The notes beneath the pieces are model-generated. The model did no database searches. It saw only the letters and a list, made by a program, of their open reading frames with translations, and was not told the DNA's origin. Made by a program: the position numbers and the translations under genes. Source: Pithys albifrons albifrons (Eukaryota > Chordata > Aves > Passeriformes > Thamnophilidae). Taken from it: a stretch of 64,000 nt of DNA. Location: NCBI RefSeq assembly GCF_047495875.1, contig NC_092459.1, forward strand, positions 95,529,560 through 95,593,559, given 5' to 3'. Of the stretch, positions 26,301-41,300 are shown piece by piece; positions within the stretch are counted from its first letter, which is position 1, and each line of letters opens with the position of its first letter.

Positions 26301-29300
26301 TTTGGAAAGTGTAAATGGCTAGTTACTATTAGACACTTAGTCTACCAAATTATGTCAAGTGCTGCTTATTAGGGAGACCCCACCTGGAGTGCAACATCCA
26401 GCTCTGGTGTCCCCTGCAGAGAAGGATGGTGACTTGTTGAAGTGAATCTAGAGGAGGGCCGCCAAGTTGGTTAGAGGGATGGTGCACCTCTCCTGTGAGG
26501 AAAAGCTGAGAGAATTGGGATTGTTCCAGCTGGAGAAGAGAAAGCTTTGGGGTGACTAATTGCAACCTTCCAGTAGCTGAAGGGAGCCTATGAGACAGAT
26601 GGAGAAGGACTATCTACAACGGCATATAGTAACAGGACAAGGGGGATGGTTTCAAACAGAAAGAACGTTGGTTTTGATTTGACATTAGGAAAAAAATTCT
26701 TTACCTAGTCTAGTGAGAGGTGTCCCTGCCTATGGCAGGGAGTTTGGAACTAAATGAACTTTAAAGTCCCTTTCAATCCAAGCCATTCTATGATTACTGG
26801 GAATGTTTCCACCAAATCAAAATAATTGGACCTTTCAGCCATTTTAATTCCTTCAAAGTGTTTGTTTTTCTTTCCATAGATCACCCTAGATTTTCTAATG
26901 AACAGACTTGTTTAATTCATGTGCTTGTATTGCATCTGTGTGTGGTGCTTTGAATGCTAGGAATTTGGATGCTTGTACTTGTTTGAAAAATTATGAAGAT
27001 TGGTAGAAAACTTTATTCATTGAAATTTGTATGTAGCTGGGTTTTTTTAAATTGTGGGTAGGGAAGGTTATGACTAGAAGGGAAGGTAACTGTTAGTGAC
27101 AGTGACAATTTTAATCATGTTCTGAGTGTGATTTATTTATGTTGTTGCAAAACTAAGCCTGCCATGCCAGAAAGCTTTTCATTTTTTTCCATCCAGACCT
27201 TTCCATTTCTTGAGCTTGGCTTTTGTGAATTGATGCCCATCTGCTAGTAGTAAATGGATGAATAACTGACGGTCTGCTTCCAATCAGGCCATGCCAGTTC
27301 CATGCCATCTGCTGTCCAGAGCACAGGAGCTTAGAGAAAAAGAATGAGTTTCCTTAAAAGAACTTCTATTTGGCTTTCTAGATGCAATGTAGTTACATAG
27401 TTTTTTGTTATTAATTGTATTAGGGGTTTTTGTTTGTTTTAAATCAAGTTATTTGAAAGAAAATGCTGTTAATAGCAAAGCAAGGATCTGAAAGAGTAAG
27501 CACTTCTAAATAAAATTTGACCAGTGTTGACATGTTGATGATGTTCACTGGAAAGAGAACTTGTCTCTACGTGACATGATAGGTGAAATCTGATCTACAC
27601 ATTTCATGTTAATTTTGATGCTGTTGCAGGGATTTGTTTACTCAGTTACTTCAGGACAGTAGCCTAATTTCATCAGCTCAGATTTTGTAGGATCTCCCTG
27701 TCGTATCTCTGTCTGTTTGGGGCAGGTCATGTGGAGGGGTTTGTTCTATGCCAACAAGAGGCATGCTGACTGACTATGTCAACTGGCAGCATCTCTTAGA
27801 TGCTGTCAATTAGTTAAGAATAAAAAATTCAGATTATATTTCCAAATAGTGCTTAGTAACCCAGGCATATCTGCCCAAAGACTTAATAGGATCTAATGGA
27901 ATATCTTTATTTTGATTTAAGTAAACTGAATTCTTTGATCTCCTTGGCAATTTCCATGAAATATGGTCTTATTTGCTTTTGTTTTAGGAAGTGAAGCAGG
28001 AGAAAAATCTTCTTGACTGTCAACTTCAAAAGAAATTGCAAGAGGTCCACCAGCTTGAAGAAGAACTAAATACAGTCAAGCAATCTCTAAAGCAAAGCCA
28101 GAATTTTGCAGAAGAGATGAAAAGTGAGTTACAATTTTACATTTGCAGAACTCTTTTTGTATGATTCCTGCAATAGTGTAAGTTTCATTGTGAATTTAGT
28201 AAAAAGTTTCTGCTGTGGGATATTATTGGTGTTTTTAAACAACATTGAGTTTGTTGTAAATGGAAAGGAATTTCTTTTCTATGAACATGTACAGTTCCTG
28301 AAGATACTAAATTCTGAGAAATTATCAAAGTGTACTGTATATATCACCAACTTGAATTTCATAGAATCTATTTAAAATAGGAAATTTCTGTTTTGTCATT
28401 CTTTTATGTGTTTCACAGAGTTTTTCAGGAATTGAGTTGACATACATCTTACAATTCAGGGGAACTACTTAAAAACAGGGATAGATCCCTACTTGTTTCT
28501 GTGCATCCCACTTGTTTCTGTGCATCAGTCAAACTTTGTGTAAGATTTCAAAATGAAGCTTTTGCATTTGATTCTGTTTACCTTTAAATGAAGTTAGACA
28601 TTCTTTGGCAGAAATGGAATATAAGGCAGACCCAGAAGAATATCACATACTGGAATGAGATCTGTCCTGTTTGTTTTTTTTTTTTTTTTTTAAAAAGTAC
28701 TCTTTTTTTTAAAGAAAAAAGAAGTACTCCTCTTTTGGGGGGTGTTTTTTTTTGAAAGGAAAAAAACACCCCCCAAAAGAGGAGTACTTCTTTTTTATTA
28801 AAATTTGATGAAAGTGTGACACAGAAGCAAGTTACACCTGAGAAGTAAGGATGGACAGGCTTAGAGTGCAAACTTGCTTGAAACTACCTAGTGAGAAGCC
28901 AACAATGCCTGAGTACATAATGTCTGGTAGCCTGAGGTGATGTAACATCCTTTATCCAGTGATATAACTTGAGAGTAATGCTTTGCTGTAGAATGTGAAT
29001 TGAAAATAACTAAAGGAAATAGTAATACTTCATCTAGCAAATTATCAGCAGAATTGCCGATATTGACTGGCAAAGATTTGATGATGTTTTCATTTACAGA
29101 CAGAAATACTTTTCAGGAAGCAGAGCTGAAGTTACTGGAAGAGAAATTTAAAAAGCAAGAGAGCTCCCTTTCACTGGAGAAGCTGAAAATAGCTTTAGTT
29201 GACATGGAAAAGCAACGAGATTCTGCCCAGGACCTGCTCAAGGAAAAAGAAAATCGTATTAAAGAACAAGACTGTAAAATACATAAAATGGGGGAAGAAT

Positions 29301-32300
29301 CAGAAGATTTGCAGAGGCTCATTGGATTCAAGCAGAGAGAATGTGAAGAATTGCAAAAAGAGGCTGCTGCTTTTTCTCAATGGAAAAATGAAACCGATCA
29401 TCTTATAAATAAACTAAAGTCAGAAAAGGAAGGTATGCTGGCTCATATTAATGACTTGGAGTGTTCCCTTCAAAGTCAACAAATGAAAAATCATGAGTAT
29501 AGTGAGAAATTCAGAATGATGCAAACTGAAAGTGACAAGAAAACTGCAGAGATTAGAGAACTTAAAGATATACTGGAATGTAAAAATGCAGAATTACAAG
29601 AACAAAAAAAAGCTTTTGATGAACTTCATCAGAAAGCAGAATGTTCTGATAAAAAGTACTGTAAAGAGATAGAAAATATGTCCTGTAAAATATTCCAGCT
29701 CACTAACCAAGTTGCTGAACTGGAAGAAAAGTTACAGTTAGCAGCAAGTGAAGGACTGCAAAGGGAGCAGTGTTATCATGAGCTGCGTGGTGAATATGAA
29801 AAGATCTGTTGTCTTGTAAAAGGGAAAGACACTTCAGAAATGACAGAAGATGGAGACGTTACTTTGCGAAGTGGTCAGAGTAAGACTGTTTCAGATAATA
29901 CTCAACTTGCAGCAAGTAACTTCCACCCTGAGGATCATGGACATGCAAGAGCTCCTTTAGAAGTGGGAAAAACTAAGGATTTGGCCAATTTACGAGAGCA
30001 GATCTCTTCTCTCGAAATTTCCTTAGTGGCTCAAAAGCAGCTGAATTCCACTCGTCAGCAGGAGTATGAAGACTTACTGCGAATAAAGGGTGAAACTGAA
30101 CAAAGACTACTTGCAGCAGAACAGATGCACAGAAGCTTTGTGACCGAAACTGAACAGCACATCAGTAATTTGAAAGCGGATATTTCAGCACGTCAGAAAT
30201 TAGTTGAAAAAACTTTAGCTATTCTTGAGGAAAAGGACATGCAACTGCAAACTCTGAATGAAAGATTTGAGAACCAACAAGCTGAGCTTCAGGATTTCAA
30301 GATCAATAATAAACTGCTTGAGGATTCAGTAAGACAGCTGGAGCTCACGTCTGGAACATGGGATTCGGAGAAGAAGGACATGTCTTCAATCATTTGCTCA
30401 TATAGCAAAAAAATTGGTGAACTTACTGAAGAAAATGCAACCCTTAGGGATCTAAGTAATGCTTTAAAGCAAGAACAAGTAACTTTGCAGGAGGCAAATA
30501 AAAATATTTATGATCGTCTAAAGGAAAGAGAAGAAATAATTTCTGCAATGTCAGCAAAACACGACGAGGAAAGACAACGTATTGAATCAAGAACTGAAGA
30601 AGTCAAAACAGAGCTTGAAGTTTTGCAGGCAAAGTATAAATCAGTAGAAGAAGAAAATGGAAATGTTAAGAGCATTCTGAGAGAGCAAACATTTGAATTT
30701 GAGGATAAGAAAGCAAAACTAGAACAAGAGAAACAGCTATTGAGTGAGAATAAAGATATCTTATGTAAACTAATTGCCTCAGAAGAAATAAAAAAGGATT
30801 TGGTTCAAGAACTTCAGCAACTGCAGTCAGAATTTTCCAATATCCAACATGTGCCTTCTATGGAGCTTGACTGTTTAAGTCAGGAAATGTTAAATGCCAG
30901 GGCAACACAAAATACAATGCAAGAGAAATGTGGCCTTGTACTTCAAAACAAAGAGCAATTGGAGAAGGAAATACAAGCAAAAAATGAACCTGTAACATAT
31001 GAGGTTAGTTGTGAACAGACACTCTGTTCAGAACAGTTGAGAAAGTCTATGGAAGAAAAGGACATTGAATTGAATAAATACCAAGTTAAACTTGAGCTTC
31101 TTCAAATGGATTTTGAGGACAGCGAACTCTGCCTAGAGAACTATAGGTTAGAAGTGATGCAACTGGAGACTGCTTTAAAAGGCATGGAAGTAGAACTTGA
31201 GAAAAGCATGAGAGAGAAAGAGAGACTGCAGCAAGAACTACTGTCTGTTAAAGGACTGCAAACTTCAGATTCGTCACTTACAGTATTACAGGAAGATGAC
31301 CACTCACTGGAGTATAATTATGATAACATTTCCCAAAATTGTAGCAAAAGAGAAATGGATGAAAGTTATTCATCTGTCTTGCTGGCATCCTCTTTGCAGG
31401 AAACAATAAACTATCTGAGTGAGCTTGAGAAAAACTATGAGAGGTTTCAGAATGAGAATGCTACATTAACCTCTGGATTTCAAGACACAAAAGACAATGG
31501 CGTCACAGGTATTAAACTGGCAGAGGAGAAAGAGAACATAATGAATGCAGGTAGCAATTTAAAAGTGGAGAAAGCTATTCTTCCCAATGAACTTAGGGAT
31601 CACAGTAATAACAGTGATCTGAGAATGTATCCTGATAATAAGGAAACATCCTTCAGCCTTAAAGTAGGCAGTACTTCTGGCTATGAAGATTTAAAGTTGT
31701 CCAACAAAGAAATTAAGATACACTTTGCTGAAGTAAGAGAGAGGCTTTTGACTTTCCAGAATGAGCATATAAAATTACATGAACAGCACTGCAGTATGAG
31801 CTCAAAGATATGTGAACTACAGTCTTGTATTGAAATACTGAAGGCAGAAAATTCTACATTGTCAACAAGTCTGAGCAATGCTCACATAGCTTCTGTGAGA
31901 GTGTCACTGTCTTCTAGCCAAGATGACATGCTGTCTAAATCAGATGAAACTAAGTCCACATCTTCTTCAGATCTTTCTGTAAATCCCTGTTTTACAGAAG
32001 TAAGTGAGGTGGTTGATTCTTGTAACAGTGATGCATGCAAATGGACAGAGGAAATTAATCAGATGGACAGTTCTGCAGAAGTAATTTCCGAAGGCAGAAC
32101 AAAGCTTTCTGTTGAAAGTTATCATAATGATCACAAATTGGACTCTGTTACAGAGCTCAGGAGCATTACTCCTAGAAAATCTAACCTTGAAAGTAGAATT
32201 GAAGAACTTCAGATGCTGTGTCAGACATATGAGAAGGCCATCAAGGTGCTTGAAGATCAATTTCATGTTCAAGAGAATATGAAAAATGAGGAAATACAAG

Positions 32301-35300
32301 AACTGAAAGAAGTTATACTTTCTGAAAGGAAAGAAATAGGTCACCTCAAACAGCAAAATCTATCTGACAAGGAAGAATGGCAGCAGAAACTGAATAATGT
32401 GACTATGGAGATGGAGCGCAAACTGGCAGCAGAAAGAAAACAAAAGGAGAATCTGTCTTTGGAGCTGGAAGCGGCAAGACTCCAACTACAAGTCCTTGAT
32501 TTAAGTTCTCATTCACTGCTGTGCACAGATATTGAAAATGTAAGTAATTGCTGTCATGCAAATCAGTTTTATGTAAACCCTTTGATTTATACTGAGCTAA
32601 ATTTAAATTTTGCAATTAAGTGTATTTAAAATTGTGTCCTACAGAATCAGTACTATTTTTTAGAGAAAACAGAAGAATAATCCATACCATGAGTCCTGGG
32701 GTCATGAGATAAAAAAATTACAGCAAACCTGACAAGTTTATTCTCTTAGAGTTGTGTAATAATTTTTACTGTTTTCTTGGTTTTTCTTCAGGTCTATGTC
32801 AGTATGGTTCTGGCTGTGTTAGTGGGCATGTAGGCACTGTGTGTATCTGTACTGAGCTTAAATGCTTAGCTCTCATTTAACATGGTCATTTGAAGATGTA
32901 TGCACTTCCCCACATCCTTTTGTGGGACAAGCAAACTAGGTTTGCTACCACACATCTAGTTGTTTCAGTGTCATCAGCAACAGAAGAGAATAAGCTGATA
33001 GCAAATGAGGCAATTTTCATTTCAGCCTGAATTTCCTCAAAACACCTAAGGGAACAAAAATTTGAGAGTAAGCCCTGTCTCTTTCAGTGCTGTAGGTGGC
33101 ATGCAAGCAGTGAACTAGATTTTGCTGCTCCTTGTAAGGAGTGACAGAATCAAAATTTATTCAGAACAGTGAAAAAACTTTTCAGTATATTAGATTAAAT
33201 CCCCTTAAATATAAATCGAACAGTTGTGTTTTCTGCTTATAAGAATTCCAGTCTTGGTCATTAAGTGCTGTGCAAGTGACCTCCAGTGCCAGACTCACAA
33301 ATTAAGCACTGCTCTTGAAGCTCCACACTTTGGGCAACTGTGCAACACTGAGCAACTGTTCCATGCAGAGTAGAAAATCTTTAACTTTTATGTCTTGCTT
33401 GCAATTCACATGGAGCATCCACACTGATCCATGGACACTTGAAAAAAGAAATACTGGTCCCTACCATTCTTAGCTGGAGCTTTTTAAAGATGAAGCATGT
33501 AATGCAGATCTTTGAGGTGCTGCCTTTAGACACGGTTCTTTTCTGGAGTCCTCAAGTTTTGAAGTTACGTATTGTTGTTGTTTCAAATGAGAGCATCAGG
33601 TGGCGCCAAACACAAGCCCAGCTCTGACAGACAGTGGTTATTTGGAAAAGGCATTGTCTGAATATCTGGGCTTGTGTCCCTTGAAGATTCTCTGGTGTCT
33701 AATAGAAGGTAAGCAGTAAATCTTTCCCCTCTTACCAATACTAACAGTTTTTCACTTTGTCATGCAGACACCTGTTTTCCCAAAATACAAAGGTATGTGG
33801 TGTCTTTGCACTTAGACTTTCAGTAAATTTGACTGAAGTTTCTCCCTCAGTATCTTTAAAACCTTTCAGCCAAAGATACATGTGTGTATAGATAAGTGTA
33901 AATCCTTTCCATAAGAAAGCAGAGGAGGATGCTATCTATTTATTTTGTATGAGAACAGGAGCTTTACTAGTTTAAGAAAACTTTTTTAACTCTTGTTTTT
34001 TAGTTATATGTATTCTTTTTTCCCTCCCTCTTTTCTGCAGAATGCAGAACACGGAAACAATAGTCTTGATCAGTTGGAAGTGCCTATTGAAAACAGAGCT
34101 TTGAAAAGCAATAATCTTAAAATAATACCCATTGAGAAAATGGCTTCAGGAGATACCTCTGTGTGTGAAAATGTAACCGAGACTGCTGAAGTAAGATTAA
34201 GGCAAGATTATGTTGAGAAAATTTCTGGAGAACACGAGTGTAGAAATATATCAGAAAAAATAACCAGCCCTTCAGACCATGCCAGTGCATTATCATTTTC
34301 CAGCAGTAGGTTTTTGAGTGCTGGGGATTTCTGTGAAAATCAAATAACCACTGAAATGCTTCAGGAAGAGACAAAACAACAGATTGCTGAAAATTTGAAC
34401 GTGAACCATGAGATAGAAGAAAGCCAAAACCAGGTTGATTTAATAATGAAAGCTGAGCAATTAAACTCAGAGCTGAACTATCAGAATGCCCAATTAACTT
34501 CAAATAGCTTGGCTTTTACAGAACTGGAGGAAGGTAATGCAGTTGCTAAGGAAGAAAACTGTAAAATAAAGGAAAAATCTGAATCAGTTTCTGTCAATAA
34601 GCAGCAACTATCTCTTCAAGTAGTCTCATTAGAAAAAGAACATGTGAATGTAAAGTCTGAGCTGGAGCAATACAAATTTGGGTTGTCTAATGCAGCAATG
34701 TTTGATGATGTAGAAATGACCAAGGGAGATTGTCATGGTGAATTTCTTGCAGCTGAAAACAAACAGAGGAGTCCAAAAGCTGACCAAGTTAATATTGAGA
34801 ACCATGACTTGTTCACAGAGCATGACATTGAAATGCTTCAGGCAAAATGTCAGCAATTAGAAAAGGAGAGGGAAGTTAATCTGAAAACTCTTTCTGTGTT
34901 TCAAGAGCACCTTGTTTCAGTCACAGATGACAGAAACCGTATTGGCCAAGAACTGAGTATTTTATCTGAAAATAAAAAAGAACTGGATCACAAGTATCAT
35001 AAGCTCCAAGAGAAATTAAAAGAGGTAGAGTCAACTAAGGTGGATTCTACCGAATTCATTAGAAAGTTAGAGGGTGAAGTGAGGACACAAGCAAATCTGC
35101 TTGAGACTGCAAAATCCGACATAAATCAATTCTCAAATGAAAAAGTTCATCTTCTTCAGAAGCTGCAAAGTTTAGAAAATGATGCCGTGTTCTTTGCCTT
35201 AGAAAAAGAAAAATTCCAAAATGAAGCAGCAGATTTAAAGAAGGAAAAAGAGCTGATGGTAAGAGAGTTGGAAATGATGCAGACTAAATTAAGTTCATCA

Positions 35301-38300
35301 GAAATGGAAAATTCAAAGCTTTCTAGATCTTTGGAAAGCTTGTTAATGGAAAAAGGTGAACTTGCTTCAAGACTCAGTGTAGCTCAGAAAGAAGTAGATG
35401 AATTGAGACGTGGAATTGAGAAGCTGAAAGTGAAAATTGAATCTGATGAGAAGAAAAAACGCCATATTGCTGAAAAGCTAAAAGAGAGTGAACGGAAAGC
35501 TGACTCTCTTCTGGATAAAATAGAGAGGCTTGAAAGAGAATTGGAGATGTCAGAGAAAAATCTAGAAGATGCAATTATTCAGGTGGAGACTGCTAAAGGA
35601 GAGGCAGAAACATTAGCAACAGAGATGGAAGAAATGACTGAAAAGCTGAAATGTTCTAACTTACAAATTGGTGTCCTTACCTCACAGAAAGAGTGTTTGG
35701 CTAAAGATTTAAAAGAAATGCAAGAAAGATTCCTTGAACTAGAGTCTTCAAATTTGACTACAGCAAAACTGTTAGAAGAAAAGGAGGAAGAAAAGATGCA
35801 AATCAAGGAGGAGTTTGAAAATACTGTGGTATTGCTGAGATCTGAGCTCAAAGATATGAGTGAGAAATTAGAGTTTTCACACAAGGAGGAATCAGATGCT
35901 AGAGCAAAAGAGCGAGTCTTGATTAATCAGGTAGCTCGTCTTGAGAAAGATAAAACAGTACTATTACAGGAATGTCAGGAAATAAAAAATGAAAACATCA
36001 AATTGGATCAAACAACCAAAGCACTTGTTCAAGAATTGATGGATTGTAAACAAAAGCTCCATGAAAATGTGCAGGAAAATGATGCTCTTCAAAAGCAAGT
36101 GAAAGAAACAGAAAAGCTGTCCTTACAGCTGACACACATGCACCATGAGCTCGAATGTTGGCACCAGGACAAAAAAAGGCTGCAGAATTTGATTGCTGAG
36201 TTGAAGCTAAAGCAGCAACATTTTTGTGATGATGAAACTTTTCCGGATATCCTGAATGTTCTAAAAATGTCTTATAAGGACCTTGAGAAGGAACTGGAAT
36301 CTACACTTTGTGAAAAGAACACTTTATGTCAAAAGGTAATACCATTTCCATTAGGGTAGTGTTCCCTTTTTAGGAGTGTCCTCTGGGTTTACTGCTTCCT
36401 TAACAAATTATATCTTAAAATAAATTTAACCTCAGATTTTTGCAGTAAACATCCTATTTTTAAAATTACATTTTCAATACAATCATGAGTTTTCATTGAA
36501 CTTAACAGAGTTGGAAAGCATGGCATTGTTTTGCACAGGACGAATGGAAAGGTGGCTTGAAAGTAGACATCCAAATTTAAGTAATCAAATAATGCAGGAT
36601 AGTTTCCTCTTTCCTGTAGAAGAAAAAGAGGAAAAACAAATTGGTGTTGGGTTGACTGTGTTTTTGTACCAAGAATAGATACTTTGGGAGCTCAAAAGAA
36701 AGTGAAACAACTGAACACTTGCCTTGTGAAAACATCATGGCCTTCTTGTGACTCTTGCTTAGAATTGGACCAAATTTGGGAATAAAATAACCCATCTTAA
36801 AAACTGCTTGTTGTATGTAAGTAAATTCTTTGGAGGTCATGGCACATGCAGTAAAAATAATTCTGGAAAATTTAATTTCAGGTAAATGAACTGACTGAAA
36901 GTTGTACTGAGCTGCAAGTCAAGCTTAGTAATACTGAAGAGATGATTTCCAAATTACAGGAAGAAAGAAATAAGCTTGCTGAAGAAATGCAGTGTGTTCA
37001 AGAACATTCAGAAAACAACAAAGTAAGTTATTCTGTCTGTAGTATTTCTGTGTTGAAGAGCAGATGCTCAAGCATAGTAAATGTGTGGAGGCTGGTCAGG
37101 GAGCTACAATAATGTACAGTATCAGAGGTTTTTGATTCCACATTTTAAAAAATCCAGTGTTCTCTTCTGAGATAGAATATTTGTTAATAGGTTTTTTCCC
37201 CCCCTCTTCCCTTCTATCAAAGTGAAGTTTTCTTGCGGTAAGAGCCACAGATGGGTATCTAGAAATTTTTCAGTGTCAAGAAATTATCTCTACTACAGCC
37301 ATTCAATCATCAGACTGAGGATGTCAGATAGAAAATGTAATGTTTCACTAAACTACTTTCAGTGTTTCAGTAGTGCTAAAGTACTTTCAGGGCAAAGTCA
37401 AGGAAGAAACAGTTTCAGAGCCTTTCTTTTTGATTAATTTGTATTTAACTTTTAGAGGCTGTTTTATCTTCTCTCTAACATTATTTACAAAATTTTATAA
37501 CCAGAGGCTTGTTTCTGTTGTGGCTGTTAAGGATTTTGAGTGGAGAAAGAAAAGAGATTCCAGCAAATTCCAGAAATCTTATAGGGAAATACAGATCCAG
37601 CTGTCCAGAAAGTACAGTTATAAAAGTGGATCAAAATGAATATACTTAGAAAGTTTTGTCATCTTAAAGAGAGTGAGGAAAGTGACCCTTAACCTCTCAA
37701 GTTACTCTCAGAGGGAACAGTGTATGAGAAGTTAAGCTTTGATTTTGGCAGTGCTGCTTGATTTAAGTGTAGGTGAACTTGCACTTGGTTTCTTTCAAGA
37801 AAACCTTCCTTTGCCTTCTGTCCTACCCCTTGTGTTCAGATTTTCTGTTCTTTGATTACAGTGTGTTTAGCCACTGTTTAGTATGTTTTTCTTACCAAGT
37901 TGTTTTTGGAAATTCAAAAATGCTTCAGATTTAAAGTCAAATAGTTTAATGGGTCAACTGTTTCTTCACTGAGATCATTCCAAATACCAAATAATGTTGC
38001 TATCACTGTTTACAGGTTCAGCTGCATCTGGCTATGTCCGAAAAAACTGAACTGACTAAGAGTTTGGAGATGGTCCAGAATGAACTGCAAGAAAAAGAAG
38101 GTGAAATGAAAAGAGAAATATCAGAGTACAAAGACAGATTACTTCAAGCAGAGAAAGAGCATCAAGAAGCAAACCTAAAGGTAAATCAGAAAATGGAAGT
38201 GAGTTTTTAATTCAGTTCTCTGTAGTTTACAAAATGTTGCTGGCTCTATTTAAAAAAAAATTGTTCTGTTAGCAATATTTCCAAACTGTAACATATACTT

Positions 38301-41300
38301 GGAACAAAGTAAGTGTTAAATTAACTCTTTTCCATATAGCAACCAGTGAAAGGTAAATTTATCTCACAATTCAGCGAGCATTTAATCTATATATAAATGT
38401 ATCTGGGACTATAAAGTTTGAAAAAAGGAAAACAACAGTATATTTTGGTAGGAATGGGGAAGAGACTTTGACCACTTCAGGATATAAGAGTATATTTGTC
38501 AGCCACCAACTTTTCTGCAGAAACGTATATGACCATTTACTTGAGGACAGTAGGACACAGACAAATAATTTACTATAATTATTTCTTAATAATTTTCATT
38601 CTTGTTAATATAAAGTAGATGTAAGAGCAAGTTATAGTAAAATATAAACACTTTTTAATGGCAGACTCCTTAGAGGCAAGATTCTAATAGTCAAAATGTA
38701 TACTTAAAGAAAAATTACTCTTTCAGTTTTAAGCTCTTTAAAACATACCTGTTAAATTTGCTGTGGAATTCCTGTGGGTTTGTGATATGCTCTTAGGTGC
38801 ATATTTAAAAAAATACAACTTAATGTCCTTTTTAGTATCCTAGTAATTAGACAGATTTTCTTTCTCTAGAATGAAGTAGAAATTGAGGCCTGTCATGAGA
38901 AGATTAGTTCACTGGAGCACTTAATCAACTCACAAAAATTGGAAATTGAGCATTTGAAATCAAATAAAGAACAGCTAAATAACTCCCTTAAAGAAGTTAA
39001 TCAAGCCTTAGGAGAACTCCTGAAAACTAAGGTAAGAAAATTTCCATAAGCATGGCCAATTTCGTGGGATCCAAGGCACTACGTAGCAAAATAAACATAT
39101 GTTTGAGAACCAGTGCTGCAGAACTTTGGCTTGACTTTGATACAGCCTTTGTTTCACTAATGAGAACACAGAGCATGGAGAAAACATTGTTAGTATTGAT
39201 CTACATTAGAAAAACTCTGTTATGTCTGCCACGACTGAGATCACCTGGAATTGGTTTATATGATACTAAGCACAGCAGTCTATCATCTACACTGAACATT
39301 GCAGCTGAGTTTAAACGTGGTTAGAATTCATTCAAAGAGACTTTGCAGTGCCTCCATTTTCTGTTAGGGAATTACTTTGATGATAATAAGTACATGTTTT
39401 TCCTAAGCATTAGTCTTGATTCCTCGAGAGTTTATCAATTCTATTTTATACTGAATTCTCATTATAATAATTAACTAGTGTGATTCTCTTAATGCCAGAA
39501 CTGCCCTCAGTGATACTAGAATACAAGCTCTGCATACTGTGAACAACTCATAGCTGGGAACAGTTCTAGATGTGCTTGGTTTGCTTCCTGGTAGCACAGA
39601 TGATGCTTAACTGTCCATGTAACTGAATTTCTGTACTAATTTCCCCTGCATTTTTCTTGTTTATTGGGTTTTTTGTGTGTTTTATTTCAGTCTGTGATTG
39701 ATTTCTGGCTCCAACTCTGTACTCCCACTTCAGGAATGAGTATCTCTCTAAATGCACTCTTGAAGAAACTTAGTCAATTCAATTTGCTTTCAAGTAAACA
39801 CTGAATTACAATATTACAATACATTCATCTTACTCAACAGGTCCTTATTCTTAGGGCCCTCCACTGTGGTGTTAACTTAATAACAGTTGTCCAATGATCT
39901 GTGCCAGTGACAGAAAACAGTACCCATGGTAGTGTGAGTGTAGCCTAGAAGGCTTCCACTTGTGCTCACTGCGTGGTGTTTGTTTGCACACAGGTTGATA
40001 CCAGACCAGATGAGCAGGGAGCAGCCCAGGAGAGTGGGAGTGGGTGGAAAGGAATGATTTGCTGCTGCTGGGAACAGTATTTTTGAACTGGAATGTAGAG
40101 TGCAAAGCATGCCTGGGTTATCTTGCCTCTGTGGCATTTGGGATGAAAAATGCATGGATGCTCTTGGGATGAAAAAAAATGGAGATTTGGACTAGGAGAG
40201 AACACTTTAAAATTTAGAGTATTGGTTTGAAATCTGTTACCTGGAAAGCAGGACTTTCTTGTGCCACATCAATGAGGTGATATCGGTTGGAAACTAAGGA
40301 CAGCTGACTCAGAGTTCATACAGCTTTCTCATTAAGGAGGATGCTAATCTTGGCATCAGTAATCTGAACATTCATCATTTGTTGGTATATCCCTTATTGA
40401 GATTTGAGTTAATGACCTGTACATACTCATCTGGTAAGAGGAATTTTATGTTTCCTGCAGTAAAGGAGCTGCTATAGTGGGGTTGTATGGAAACAAGCAA
40501 ACACAAATGCATCACAACTGTGCTTTACAGCTAATTTTGCATAACAGTTGAGCTTGAGGTTTAACAAGGTGAAGTGCTGGGTCCTGCCCTTGGGTCACAA
40601 CAACCCCAGGCAGTACTATGGGCTGGGGGCAGAGTGACTGGAAAGTGGCCCAGCAGAAAAGGACCTGGGGGTGCTGGTTGACAACTGAACATGTGCCAGT
40701 GTGTGCCCAAGTGGCCAAGAGGGCCAGTGGCCAACAGGATCACAGAATGGTACCTCTGTACTCAGGACTGGTGAGGTCACACCTTGCATCCTGTGTCCAG
40801 TTCTGGGCCACTTCCTACAAGTGACATTGAGTCACTGAAGCGTGTCCAGACAAGTGCAAGAAAGACGGTGAATGGTCTGGAGAGTAAATCATATGAGGAG
40901 CATCTGCGGGACCTGGGGGTGTTTAGCCTGGAGAAAAGGAGGCTCAGGGAAGACCTTATTGCTCCCTACAACAACCTTAATGGAGGTTGTACCAAGGTGG
41001 GAGTTGGCCTCTTCTCCTAAGCAAATAGCAACAAGACAAGAGGAAACAGCCTCAAGCTGTGCCACAGGAGGTTCAGGTTTGACATTGCTAGAAATTTCTT
41101 CACTGAAAGGGTTGTCAGGCACTGGAACACACTGCCCAGGGATGTGGTGGAGTCTTCCATCCCTGGAGGTGTTCAAGAAACAACTAGATGTGGCACTTTG
41201 TGCTATGAATTTGTTGAGATGGTGGTCAAAAGTTGGGATTCAATGATCTTGTAGGTCTTTTCCAACCTTAATGAATCTATGATTCCATTTGACATTTAAT

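Noticed and set aside
28584..28871. 95-codon - strand frame in intron 11
   Set aside because: Lies across the poly-T run and the perfect hairpin; low-complexity Phe/Lys product.
29000..29099. CENPF exon 12 starting upstream with its own ATG at 29000
   Set aside because: Open by chance; a good acceptor at 29099 gives the right phase from exon 11 and matches human CENPF.
40889..41176. - strand frame of 95 codons
   Set aside because: Shadow of the CR1 copy in intron 16.
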